From the NCBI GenBank assembly GCA_040881995.1, contig JBBECD010000117.1, forward strand, positions 51,062-115,061: 64,000 nucleotides of DNA, given 5' to 3'. Below, in pieces: positions 8,344 through 16,187 of this stretch. The notes under the pieces were generated by a model, which had not been told where the DNA came from, did no database searches, and saw only the letters and a list, made by a program, of their open reading frames with translations. Made by a program: the position numbers and the translations under genes. How positions within the stretch are numbered: the first letter of the stretch is position 1; each line of letters opens with the position of its first letter. The DNA is from JAQCEJ01 sp040881995. Lineage in GTDB: Bacteria > Planctomycetota > Planctomycetia > Planctomycetales > Planctomycetaceae.

Positions 8344-9075
8344 ATGACACCTGACGATGCACGAGTCCTTTGCGTCATCCCCGCGCGGGGCGGCAGCCGG
8401 CGGCTGCCGATGAAGAATATTTACCCGCTGCTCGGCAAGCCCAGCCTGGAGTATACGATTGAGTCTATCAGAGAAGCGGCGACGCCGGTGTGTCCCGTCG
8501 TCTTAACGGATCATGCCGAGATCGCCTCGCTTGCGCAAAAATTGGGAGTCGATGTGCTCGACGAGCCGGCCGAACTCGCGACCGACAGTCTGGTCGATGA
8601 TTCGGTGATTTTGTCGTATGTGATAGATCGGCTGGAAAACGAGTCTCGCACCTTCGACATCATCGTGGTGCAATATCCCTGCGTGCCCATCAAGCCGAGC
8701 GGGATTGTCGATGCGCTGATTGCGTTCCTCAAACGAACGGAAGCCGATTTTGTACAGACGATGGCACTGGTGTCGCCCGACGTGCATCCGTATCGCATGA
8801 TGCTTGCCGATGACGAGGGACGCACGACGCATTTGGTGCCGATGGGGCCGAACATGATGAGCCATGAATATCCCCCCTATTTCTGCTTAACGAGGGCCGG
8901 TTATGCCATCACGCGGGCCGCTCTCAAACGGCTCGACGGCGCGCCGCTTCAAGATCTCTCCATTGCACTCGATCGCCGGGGCCTCGTTCACAAAATGGAA
9001 GAATGCGTTGATATTGATAATCCTGAGGACGTCGCCTGGGCGGAGTTTCTTTTGAACCGCAAGCGCGACAAGTGA
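8344..9075 (+). CDS. CMP-sugar synthetase (CMP-N-acetylneuraminate synthetase-like cytidylyltransferase)
   Basis: A 243-residue cytidylyltransferase. The signature IPARGGSRRLPMKNI at residues 12-26 followed by LLGKPSLEYTIESI is the nucleotide-binding motif of NeuA/KdsB-type enzymes, and VVQYPCVPIKPSGIVDALI matches the central region. It would activate a nonulosonic acid (sialic, legionaminic or similar) with CTP in the cytoplasm. Typical partners (NeuB, NeuC) are not in this window. The ATG at 8344 sits just before the conserved domain; in-frame alternatives at 8287 (TTG) and 8305 lack a convincing ribosome site too, so the start is uncertain. Confidence 0.8.
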   Translation: MTPDDARVLCVIPARGGSRRLPMKNIYPLLGKPSLEYTIESIREAATPVCPVVLTDHAEIASLAQKLGVDVLDEPAELATDSLVDDSVILSYVIDRLENESRTFDIIVVQYPCVPIKPSGIVDALIAFLKRTEADFVQTMALVSPDVHPYRMMLADDEGRTTHLVPMGPNMMSHEYPPYFCLTRAGYAITRAALKRLDGAPLQDLSIALDRRGLVHKMEECVDIDNPEDVAWAEFLLNRKRDK

Positions 9076-9086
9076 GGCACAAGAAT

Positions 9087-9177
9087 GAGCGGCGGGGTTT
9101 ATCCCCGCCGTCTTCACGAAGGAGCGTCTTACGAAGAAGATGAACACAAAGGACGGCGGGGGTAAACCCCGCCGCTC
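9087..9177. repeat. GGCGGGGTTTA..CCCCGCC inverted repeat
   Basis: Two 26-base arms, 9087-9112 and 9152-9177, are inverted copies (GAGCGGCGGGGTTTATCCCC and its complement with one extra G). Each arm is also an internal hairpin. It fills the gap between the cytidylyltransferase and the next gene. Confidence 0.7.
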
Positions 9178-9188
9178 GGGAAAACGAC

Positions 9189-9869
9189 ATGCCTCGCCCC
9201 TCGTTCGTTCTCGGCAACTCGTGGCAGCTCAATTATCTGAGCCCCACCGAACGCGCCGCTCTCGATCGCGAACCGTTCGTTCTCGTCTGCAACTGCTTTC
9301 CCGAAAACTGGCGGAAGATCGGTTTTCGACCCACGGTTTGGGCGTTCGGCGATACACACAACAGCGAATGTTGTCAAATTCTCGCCGACCAGCTCACAAC
9401 GATTCGCAGCGATGTCTATTTGCGAGAACGGCTGCGGCATCTTTTTGTCTGCTGCGAATCGGCCGAGGCCGAACGGATCGTCGCACGCTGCGAACTGCCG
9501 ATCATACGCTATCGCCGCGGGTCTTGGGCTCGCCGCGAACAGCGGCTGGCGACAAGCCTATCGGAGCCGATTTACCATTACGGATCGACGCTGACCGACC
9601 TTGTCAATTTGGCACAACTACTGAATCCCGGGCAGGAAGTCCGGATTTGCGGCGGGCAGCACGGTCGCATACTCGGCCATTTCTATAACAGGGGGGATGA
9701 AATTCATGCGGTATCCGCGATGCCGCGAGAGTTCGAGCGCATGTGGAAGGGCTTCGGCGATTTAGTTCGGGCGGGACATTCACTGGTCGACTGTAATTTC
9801 GAGCACGACGTGAAGCTGCCGCGAGACGGTCGGCTCCCACGCAAGGCGCTCTTCGAAGGGATGTCGTGA
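9189..9869 (+). CDS. hypothetical protein, possible glycosyltransferase partner of the CMP-sugar synthetase
   Basis: A 226-residue protein I do not recognise with confidence. The opening FVLGNSWQLNYLSP, then VLVCNCFPENWRKIGFRPTVWAFGD, resembles the arrangement (GN-S, small loop, N.F, then a statement of the acceptor strand) of bacterial sialyltransferase-like and DUF115-like folds, and HYGSTLTDLVNLAQLL follows. Position between a CMP-sugar synthetase and a family 2 glycosyltransferase, with a one-base overlap to the latter, supports a role in the same glycan. The family link is inference only. Confidence 0.5.
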   Translation: MPRPSFVLGNSWQLNYLSPTERAALDREPFVLVCNCFPENWRKIGFRPTVWAFGDTHNSECCQILADQLTTIRSDVYLRERLRHLFVCCESAEAERIVARCELPIIRYRRGSWARREQRLATSLSEPIYHYGSTLTDLVNLAQLLNPGQEVRICGGQHGRILGHFYNRGDEIHAVSAMPREFERMWKGFGDLVRAGHSLVDCNFEHDVKLPRDGRLPRKALFEGMS

Positions 9870-10450
9870 TGACCATCGACATCACCGCGATTACCGCCAC
9901 CTGGCAGCGGCCGCAACTTTTGGCGCTGTGTCTCTGGCAGTTTCGTCAGCAGGAACTGGGTGGGCTGCGCTGCGAGCACCTGGTGATCTCCGACGGCCCC
10001 GACGCCAGAGCCCGAGCTACGGCGGAATACCACGGTGCCCGTTACCTTGAACTCGATCGCAACTACGGTTTGTGGGGCGCCACTTGCAACGACGCCGGCG
10101 TCGTCGCTGCTCGGGGCGAATATGTCGTCTTCTGGAACGACGACAATGTGTATTACCCGCACGCCTTGGCGTCGCTCTTTGCCGCATCGCGGGGGGTAGA
10201 CATTGGCGTGTGCCAGACGGTGCATTGGTCCAAAACCCGACATAGGATTCTTCCTTTGAATTGGTCAGGCCAACTTCAACTGGGACACGTCGACACCATG
10301 TGCGTCTGCGTCCACCGGGAATTGGCGCGGCAGGAATTGTGGGCCGTCGAGCCGGTGCCGTACGAGGTCGACTTCGGCTGGCTGACGCGCTTGCAGCAGC
10401 GCGGGGCGACGGTGAGTTTTTCGCCGGTCGTTATTGGGGAACATCTTTGA
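9869..10450 (+). CDS. glycosyltransferase family 2
   Basis: A 193-residue protein with GT2 features: ITATWQRPQLLALCLWQF opening, ISDGPD as the first acidic strand, CNDAGVVAARGEYVVFWNDDN containing the DxD-like nucleotide-sugar site, and a downstream FGWLTRLQQRG. It is short compared with typical GT2 enzymes (250-350), so it may be a minimal catalytic domain. The ATG overlaps the previous stop (TGATG), indicating translational coupling. Cytoplasmic; sugar and acceptor unknown. Confidence 0.8.
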   Translation: MTIDITAITATWQRPQLLALCLWQFRQQELGGLRCEHLVISDGPDARARATAEYHGARYLELDRNYGLWGATCNDAGVVAARGEYVVFWNDDNVYYPHALASLFAASRGVDIGVCQTVHWSKTRHRILPLNWSGQLQLGHVDTMCVCVHRELARQELWAVEPVPYEVDFGWLTRLQQRGATVSFSPVVIGEHL

Positions 10451-10717
10451 GCCGCTCTCCCGGTCGCGAGGTGCCAAACGCCGACCCAAGTTCGCGAACG
10501 GCGGTCCCATTCTCCAACATTGATCCGTCAATGATGCGAAGCATCAACGCCTCTATAGGCGCATGGTTGCGCGAAGCGGGTCGGCGGTTGTCCGAGGGCA
10601 TTGCCGGGCGTCTTCCTGAACCCCGCATCCCGGTCCCAGAACCCTGATCCGCGAAAACTCGTATTCCACCTAAAGTGTTGTTCGGATTTGTGCGTGAAAT
10701 ACTCGGAGATGCGCGCA

Positions 10718-10780
10718 AGTGGTGCTTTTGCGCTCGCGAGTGGCGCTTTTGAGCGCGCCAGTGATGCTTTTGCGTGCGTT
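10718..10780. repeat. three contiguous 21-base tandem repeats
   Basis: Units at 10718-10738, 10739-10759 and 10760-10780 share the frame AGTGRYGCTTTTGMGYKCG. They abut exactly without spacers, so this is a tandem repeat rather than a CRISPR-like array. Confidence 0.75.
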
Positions 10781-11170
10781 TCATGCGCGCAAAATGCATT
10801 TCAAACAACTTTTTGCGGCGATGTTTGCTAACCCGGACTCCCCATGCTCTCTATATTTCGTCCCACTCTGTTGGAGAATTTGCGTGTTTGGTGACGGTGG
10901 GTGATTTGGAGTTGCCTGGTTTGCCTCGGCTTCCTGGATTGCTGGCTTGGGAGGGGGTTTATCGACAAAAGTCGCCGGTTTTGGTGCGCGCGATGACATG
11001 CGCACGCGGCGCGTATTTGCGGCCAGCGGCGAGGCATTCGTAAGGGCTGACGTCGTAATGAGTTCGATTTCAGACACGATGTCGATTGCGCGCCTCTTTT
11101 TTACGCTCAATTGCGCGTAAAGCGTTGATTTTTGTCGTTTTTGGTGGTTTTTCGTCATTTTAGCGGTCCA

Positions 11171-11221
11171 AAGGCACCCTCATCCGGCCTTCGGCCACCT
11201 TCTCCCGGGGGGAGAAGGAGT
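11171..11221. repeat. dispersed 'CACCCTCATCCGGCC..CTTCTCCC' hairpin repeat
   Basis: CCGGCCTTCGGCC and CTTCTCCCGGGGGGAGAAG form two adjacent hairpins. It belongs to the same loose family as the elements at 2172, 31951 and 42684. Confidence 0.55.
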
Positions 11222-11336
11222 TACATCGCGCGCGGATTGCGCGGCGATGCGCATTTTCGCTCGATTTTCGGCGGGCGATTTTCAAACGGCTTGTTTCACG
11301 TGAAACGAGGGTCGGTTGTTGGGGGATGGGGACATT

Positions 11337-12710
11337 CTAGCCGAACAGATCGGTCAGCGGCATGCCGTTGACGATACGGTGCGGCCGTTGCAGCGGATCG
11401 TAGATTTCGGAGTCGGGAGAGATGCCCATCGCGTAATAAATGGTGGCGAGCATGTCTTCCGGCGAGACCGGTTTCGACGTCGGAAACGCCGAATCGCGAT
11501 CGCTCGTGCCATACACCTGCCCCCCCTGGATGCCGCCGCCCGCGAGCACGGTCGATTGCACCGCGCCCCAGTGGTCGCGGCCCGATCCGCCGTTGATCTT
11601 CGGCGTGCGGCCGAATTCGCCATACATGGCGATCAACGTTTCGTCGAGCAGACCGCTGGCGGTGAGATCCTCCATCAGTGCGTTAAAGCCGCGGTCGAGC
11701 GACGGGAGGCAATACTCGTTTTTGAGCATTTGATGGCTGGCATGATTGTCCCAGACGTTCATCACGTTCCCCGATTTTTCGATAAACATCCACGACATCG
11801 TCACCAATCGCACGCCCGATTCGACGAGCCGCTTTGCCATGAGAATGCTTTCGCCCCATTCGTTGCGGCCGTAACGGTCGCGCGTCTTGTCGTCGGCCTG
11901 ATCGATGTCGAATGCCTCTTTCGCTTGCGGAGACGAGAGCATGCTGAAGGCCTGGGCGCGAAAATCGTCCATGCCCGACGCGACCGGATTGCTTTGATAG
12001 CGGCGGTCCTGCTCTTCGACGACGTTCAGCAAACCGCGACGGGCGAGCAGGCGCGTGCTGCTTAACTCGGGGGGCAATTCCATCGAATGCGTCGCCACTT
12101 CGTTGACCTCTTTCGCGGCGGCGATTTCGAACGGATCGTATTTGGCCCCCAGCCAGCCGGCGTGCGTTCCCGCGTACGTGGAACCATCGTGACCGATGGG
12201 CCGGGGAACCGTCACCGTCGCCGGCATCGTCTGAAACGGCGTAAACGCCGACACGACGCCCTGAATGTTCGGGAAGAATTTGCGCGTGCGATTGTTTCGC
12301 GGCACGGCGAGCGTTTCGTCTCGAGCTCCCGTCAGCGTGCGATAGACCGACGGCTCGTGATTGTTGCTTTCGTGGGTGAACGAACGAATGATCGCCGTCT
12401 TGTCGGTATGCTGCGCGAACAGCGGCATGCCTTCGGAGATTTGAATTCCCGGAACGACGGTGTCGATGGGAGCAAACAAGCTGCGCACGCCGACGGGGGC
12501 TTCGGGATTGGGATCCCACATATCCATCTGCGGCGGTCCGCCCCAGAGATAGATGAGAATACACGATTTCGCTTTTCCGGTGGTGGGAATCAGATGCGGC
12601 GCATAGCGGCTCGCCCCTTGTGCGCGTTCCTGCCGTAACAGCGCCGGCAAGGTTAAGGCTCCGAGACCGACCTGTCCCAGGCGGATCATGGCATCGCGGC
12701 GGTGAAGCAT
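11337..12710 (-). CDS. DUF1501 family protein (Tat-exported, sulfatase-like fold)
   Basis: A 457-residue protein with the short twin-arginine start MLHRRDAMIRLGQVGLGAL. Family marks are KSCILIYLWGGPPQMDMWD, the central GRNEWGESILMAKRLVESGVRLVT, and FGRTPKINGGSGRDHW near the end, which contains residues that correspond to the metal region of alkaline phosphatase/sulfatase-like folds. DUF1501 proteins are abundant in Planctomycetes, usually beside DUF1549/DUF1553 cytochrome proteins; here no such partner is adjacent. The frame extends to 13016, but TTCAGGAG stands before the ATG at 12710. Confidence 0.88.
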   Translation of the reverse strand: MLHRRDAMIRLGQVGLGALTLPALLRQERAQGASRYAPHLIPTTGKAKSCILIYLWGGPPQMDMWDPNPEAPVGVRSLFAPIDTVVPGIQISEGMPLFAQHTDKTAIIRSFTHESNNHEPSVYRTLTGARDETLAVPRNNRTRKFFPNIQGVVSAFTPFQTMPATVTVPRPIGHDGSTYAGTHAGWLGAKYDPFEIAAAKEVNEVATHSMELPPELSSTRLLARRGLLNVVEEQDRRYQSNPVASGMDDFRAQAFSMLSSPQAKEAFDIDQADDKTRDRYGRNEWGESILMAKRLVESGVRLVTMSWMFIEKSGNVMNVWDNHASHQMLKNEYCLPSLDRGFNALMEDLTASGLLDETLIAMYGEFGRTPKINGGSGRDHWGAVQSTVLAGGGIQGGQVYGTSDRDSAFPTSKPVSPEDMLATIYYAMGISPDSEIYDPLQRPHRIVNGMPLTDLFG

Positions 12711-12842
12711 CACTTGACTCCTGAAGGTTTCGGCGGCGTGACCTGACGCATTTGATATTACCGATCTGTCGTGCGTCTGACAAGGTTTTTCGGCAGCGGA
12801 TGCCGGCAAACTTTCAATAAACCCGAGGGATTTGCCATTGTG

Positions 12843-12856
12843 CACGTCATGACGTG
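12843..12856. promoter_or_regulatory. perfect 14-base palindrome, possible operator
   Basis: CACGTCATGACGTG reads identically on both strands. It lies in the 335-base gap between the divergently transcribed DUF1501 and GntP genes, where a regulator site would be expected. No regulator gene is adjacent. Confidence 0.35.
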
Positions 12857-13045
12857 TGATGACGGGGAGAATCGCCAGTTGCGGCAGCGGTCCGTTCACA
12901 TGTTCGTCTGACGCGGATATGATGAGTTCATCGCATTCGCACCCGTCGCCTGCATAAACATGAAGTGTCGTTCGTTCGGCGGTAGACGCGGCGTTACCGT
13001 TTCGCCACGTATGCACTCGATTCGCTATCGGAAAGGGCCGGATTC

Positions 13046-14755
13046 ATGGTATCGGCGGGAATGACGCTGGGGATACTGTTCGTGGGCGTGATCGTCGTCA
13101 TCGGCGGCATTCTCGGTTTCCGTTTGCATGCGTTTCTCGCTTTGATTCTCGGTGCATTGATCGTGGGGGTGCTGACACCGTCGCAAAGCATCGAATATGA
13201 AGAACTCACGCGAAAAGCGGTGAAAGTCGCGTCCGTCGGAACCTTAAAAGGGACCAACATCAAGGAATTCATCCTGGCCACCGGTGCGAAACAAGGTGTT
13301 CATGAAGGAACCCCCTTTCTCATCATGAGGCCGAACCGCGATGCGGGAACGATCGACGAAGTCGCCCGCCTGCGCATCTCATGGGAGATGCCGATGGACG
13401 AGCAGGGACAATCGTTAAATGGTGTGCAAGCGGTGATTATCGACGGTCACCCGTACGAACAAAAAGACGGTGATCTGGTGGTTACACCGGCGACGCGCAT
13501 CGCAGCAAAATCAGCCGCGAATCAGACGATCGGCGAACGGGTCGCCAACGGATTCGGCAGCACGTGCGCCAACATCGGCATTTTGATCGCGATGGCGTCG
13601 ATCATCGGCAAATGCCTGCTCGACAGCGGTGCGGCGGATCGCGTGGTGCGTTCGTCGATAAACCTCCTTGGCGAGAAGAAAGCCCCCATGGCGTTTCTCT
13701 CCAGCGGATTTCTACTCGGTATTCCCGTCTTTTTTGACACCGTGTTCTATCTGATGATACCGCTCGGCAAAGCGCTGCGCGTCCGCACGGGACGCAACTA
13801 TCTATTGTACGTTCTGACGATTATCGCGGGAGCGACGATGGCCCATTCGCTCGTACCGCCGACGCCGGGGCCGTTGTTCGTCGCCGAGCAACTCGGTGTC
13901 GACATGGGCGTGATGATCGTTGCCGGCTGCATCGTCGGGCTGTTCACGGCGGGATTCGGGTATCTGTACGCGACGGTGGTCAACCGCAAGTGTGAACTGC
14001 CGCTGCGCGAGTCGGCGGACGTGTCGCTCGCCGAACTGACCGCCGCCGCACAGCGCGACGAAAGCGAACTGCCGCCGTTCTGGATGGCAATTCTGCCGAT
14101 TGTGTTGCCAGTGGTCTTGATCGCCGGCTTAACGGTGCTCGAACGAAAACCGTTCGGTATCGAGTTCTCGCCCGTCGCGATGCATATCGCCGAACTGCTG
14201 GGCAACAAGAACATCGCACTCGTCCTCTCGGCGGCGATCGCCATGTTCATGCTGGTGTGGAAAAAACGGACGTCCCGCGAAGAGCTGGCGCACGCCGTGC
14301 AGTCGGCACTTGCGAGCGGCGGCGTGATTATTCTCATCACCGCCGCGGGGGGAGCGTTCGGGAAAGTGTTGCAGCAGACGGGCGTCGCCGGATTGATCCG
14401 CGATTTGCCGCAAAGCTCGCCGGTGATGATTGTCGTGTTGGCGTTTCTGATTACCGCCGCGGTCCGCACGGCCCAAGGTTCGGCGACGGTGGCGATGATC
14501 ACGGCGGTCGGGATTCTCGCGGGGCTGAGTTCCGGCGGGCAACTCGGGTTTCATCCCGTGTATCTGGCGCTGGCGATCGGCTGCGGATCGAAACCGGTCG
14601 CCTGGATGAACGACAGCGGCTTCTGGGTCATCACCAGAATGAGCGGCATGACCGAAGGGGAAGGCCTGAAATACGTCACCCCGATGACGACCCTCATGGG
14701 TTTCGTCGGGCTGGCGGTGATCATCGTCGGCGTGCTGCTGTTTCCGATGGGCTGA
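13046..14755 (+). CDS. GntP-family permease (gluconate:H+ symporter-like)
   Basis: A 569-residue inner-membrane transporter. Two helices at residues 6-47 lead into a hydrophilic segment (about 48-165) that ordinary GntP proteins (about 440-450 residues) lack; from 168 onward the usual pattern resumes (NIGILIAMASIIGKCLLDSG, AFLSSGFLLGIPVFFDTVFY, AHSLVPPTPGPLFVAEQLGV, AQGSATVAMITAVGI). The motif VPPTPGP and the SGFxxGIPVFFD stretch are strong family marks. It should import a sugar acid such as gluconate. The SDR dehydrogenase at 2307 could act on such acids but is far away. Confidence 0.87.
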   Translation: MVSAGMTLGILFVGVIVVIGGILGFRLHAFLALILGALIVGVLTPSQSIEYEELTRKAVKVASVGTLKGTNIKEFILATGAKQGVHEGTPFLIMRPNRDAGTIDEVARLRISWEMPMDEQGQSLNGVQAVIIDGHPYEQKDGDLVVTPATRIAAKSAANQTIGERVANGFGSTCANIGILIAMASIIGKCLLDSGAADRVVRSSINLLGEKKAPMAFLSSGFLLGIPVFFDTVFYLMIPLGKALRVRTGRNYLLYVLTIIAGATMAHSLVPPTPGPLFVAEQLGVDMGVMIVAGCIVGLFTAGFGYLYATVVNRKCELPLRESADVSLAELTAAAQRDESELPPFWMAILPIVLPVVLIAGLTVLERKPFGIEFSPVAMHIAELLGNKNIALVLSAAIAMFMLVWKKRTSREELAHAVQSALASGGVIILITAAGGAFGKVLQQTGVAGLIRDLPQSSPVMIVVLAFLITAAVRTAQGSATVAMITAVGILAGLSSGGQLGFHPVYLALAIGCGSKPVAWMNDSGFWVITRMSGMTEGEGLKYVTPMTTLMGFVGLAVIIVGVLLFPMG

Positions 14756-14797
14756 CGATCCGTGGTTCGGCGGCGGAATTTTTTACTTTCAGAGGAC

Positions 14798-14826
14798 TTG
14801 ACATTTCCCCTCAACCTCTATATCGT
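14798..14826 (+). promoter_or_regulatory. arsR promoter
   Basis: TTGACA at 14798-14803 is followed by a 17-base spacer and the -10-like TATCGT at 14821-14826. The transcript would begin just before the arsR ribosome site GGGAG at about 14847. The -10 box lies inside the palindrome described next. Confidence 0.5.
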
Positions 14827-14838
14827 TCATCGACGATA
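14821..14838. promoter_or_regulatory. ArsR operator (TATCGT-N6-ACGATA)
   Basis: A perfect inverted repeat with six-base spacing covers the -10 box of the arsR promoter. ArsR/SmtB repressors bind AT-containing inverted repeats of this kind and leave DNA when arsenite binds, so self-repression is likely. A second, shorter match lies at 15217-15230. Confidence 0.55.
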
Positions 14839-14854
14839 AACGAATTGGGAGACA

Positions 14855-15193
14855 ATGGTGGCAACTCGAAAAGCAAAAACCGATGCGGCATGTTGCGTGA
14901 CCGGACCGGTTGCATTGCCCACGGACGCCTCGGCGGAAACCCTGGCAAAACTGGCGTGGGCCATCGCTCACCCGGCCCGCGTGCGGATTCTGAGATTGCT
15001 GATCAGCCGGGCGTCGTGCATCTGCGGCGAGATTGTCGACGAGTTGCCGTTGGCGCAATCGACCGTGTCGCAGCATTTGAAGATTTTGAAAGATTCGGGC
15101 TTAGTCCAAGGCGAAGTCGACGGACCGAAAGTCTGCTACTGCATCAATGCCGATCGGCTGAACGAATTGAAGTCCCTCGTGACCTCACTCTAA
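14855..15193 (+). CDS. arsR: ArsR-family arsenic-responsive repressor
   Basis: A 112-residue winged-helix repressor. The recognition helix region reads LPLAQSTVSQHLKILKDSGLV (about residues 65-84). Candidate As(III)-binding cysteines are Cys13, Cys14, Cys55 and Cys57, with more at 94 and 96. The adjacent N-terminal pair plus Cys55 resembles the layout reported for the Corynebacterium glutamicum ArsR (Cys15/16/55) rather than the E. coli type. It heads a same-strand arsenic gene run and has an operator over its own promoter. ATG at 14855 follows GGGAG. Confidence 0.9.
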   Translation: MVATRKAKTDAACCVTGPVALPTDASAETLAKLAWAIAHPARVRILRLLISRASCICGEIVDELPLAQSTVSQHLKILKDSGLVQGEVDGPKVCYCINADRLNELKSLVTSL

Positions 15194-15215
15194 CCAGAAA
15201 CGTTTTGAAAACTAT

Positions 15216-15231
15216 CTCGTATTTCGACGAT
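15216..15231. promoter_or_regulatory. second ArsR-like operator before arsM
   Basis: TCGT-ATTTCG-ACGA repeats the core of the arsR operator with the same six-base spacing (TCGT at 15217-15220, ACGA at 15227-15230; the last three spacer bases TCG also agree). It stands 24 bases before the arsM start and could give arsM separate control. Confidence 0.4.
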
Positions 15232-15254
15232 TCACGATTTAGGAGGGAAATGTC

Positions 15255-16133
15255 ATGAACGATCAGAAAATTCTGCATACCGTCCAGACGCAATACGCCG
15301 CGGTCGCCAAAAGCGAACTTTCCAACGAATCGGCGGCGGTGCGACAGGTCGCCGGCGCGTTCGGTTACACCGAAGACGACTTGGCATCGCTCCCGCCGCA
15401 GGCGAATATGGGACTGTCCTGCGGGAATCCGATTGCACTCGCGGGACTCAAACCGGGCGAAGTCGTCGTCGATCTGGGAAGCGGCGGCGGGCTCGACGTG
15501 CTGCTCGCCGCGAAAAAAGTCGGCCCCACCGGCAAAGCCATCGGCATCGACATGACCCCCGAGATGATCGACCGGGCCAGAGCCGGCGCGGCACAGGTCG
15601 GAGCAACCAACGTCGAATTTCATTTGGCGCACATCGATCAGCTTCCGCTGCCCGATGCCTCGGTCGACTGCATTCTCAGCAACTGCGTGATCAATCTCGC
15701 TCCCGATAAACCGAAAGTCTTCCGCGAGATGCTGCGGGTGCTCAAACCGGGAGGACGCATCGCAATCAGCGACATCGCGCTGCGAAAACCGCTTCCGGCG
15801 GAAATCAAATCGAGCGTGGAAGCGTACGTCGGCTGTATCGCGGGAGCGCTGCCGCTGACCGATTACGAGCCGATGCTTCGCGAGGCGGGCTTTGAAGCGG
15901 TGGTCGTTTCCGAGACCGGCTCCGATTTGAATGTGTATGCAGAGGCCGGTTCGGGAAGTTGCTGCCCCTCGAAGCCGGAGCCCGAGTCTTGTTGTTCGCC
16001 TTCGTGTTGCTCGTCGCCGGATGACGAGGCCGTCCCCGCGTCGCTGCACGATGGACTGGCTCAGGTTCTGACGCAGATCGACGCCAACGAATTCGCGGCT
16101 AGCGTTCGCGTGCATGCGGTCAAGTCGGTCTGA
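15255..16133 (+). CDS. arsM: arsenite S-adenosylmethionine methyltransferase
   Basis: A 292-residue cytosolic methyltransferase that converts As(III) to methylated forms with S-adenosylmethionine. The SAM motif VVDLGSGGGLD is at residues 70-81. The As(III)-binding cysteines of the family correspond to Cys56 (MGLSCGNP), Cys144 (SNCVINL) and Cys194 (YVGCIAG). A C-terminal extension bears three Cys-Cys pairs (236-237, 246-247, 251-252) in a Ser/Pro-rich tail, which may bind arsenic or another metal. TAGGAGG precedes the ATG. It follows arsR and precedes the arsenite exporter. Confidence 0.93.
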   Translation: MNDQKILHTVQTQYAAVAKSELSNESAAVRQVAGAFGYTEDDLASLPPQANMGLSCGNPIALAGLKPGEVVVDLGSGGGLDVLLAAKKVGPTGKAIGIDMTPEMIDRARAGAAQVGATNVEFHLAHIDQLPLPDASVDCILSNCVINLAPDKPKVFREMLRVLKPGGRIAISDIALRKPLPAEIKSSVEAYVGCIAGALPLTDYEPMLREAGFEAVVVSETGSDLNVYAEAGSGSCCPSKPEPESCCSPSCCSSPDDEAVPASLHDGLAQVLTQIDANEFAASVRVHAVKSV

Positions 16134-16187
16134 AACGAGACGAATTTTGCGATTCCCCTTTTCGCTGAAGCAGAAAGATTGCTGCCG

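Larger units (their letters stand above)
10451..11336. other. repeat-bearing intergenic stretch without a supported gene
   Basis: Nearly 900 bases between two convergent genes. It contains a tandem 21-base repeat (10718-10780) and a REP-like hairpin (11171-11221). Reading frames here (for example the leftward one at 10781-11158) are Pro/Lys-rich, have no ribosome site and match the low-complexity of the DNA, so I do not call them. Confidence 0.5.

Noticed and set aside
10718..10780. Possible CRISPR array
   Set aside because: The three 21-base units are contiguous with no spacers and no cas gene is nearby.
10431..11158. Leftward reading frames in the 10.45-11.3 kb gap (for example 10781-11158)
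   Set aside because: They are low-complexity (Lys/Pro-rich or RAQK repeats derived from the tandem DNA), lack ribosome sites and match no family pattern.
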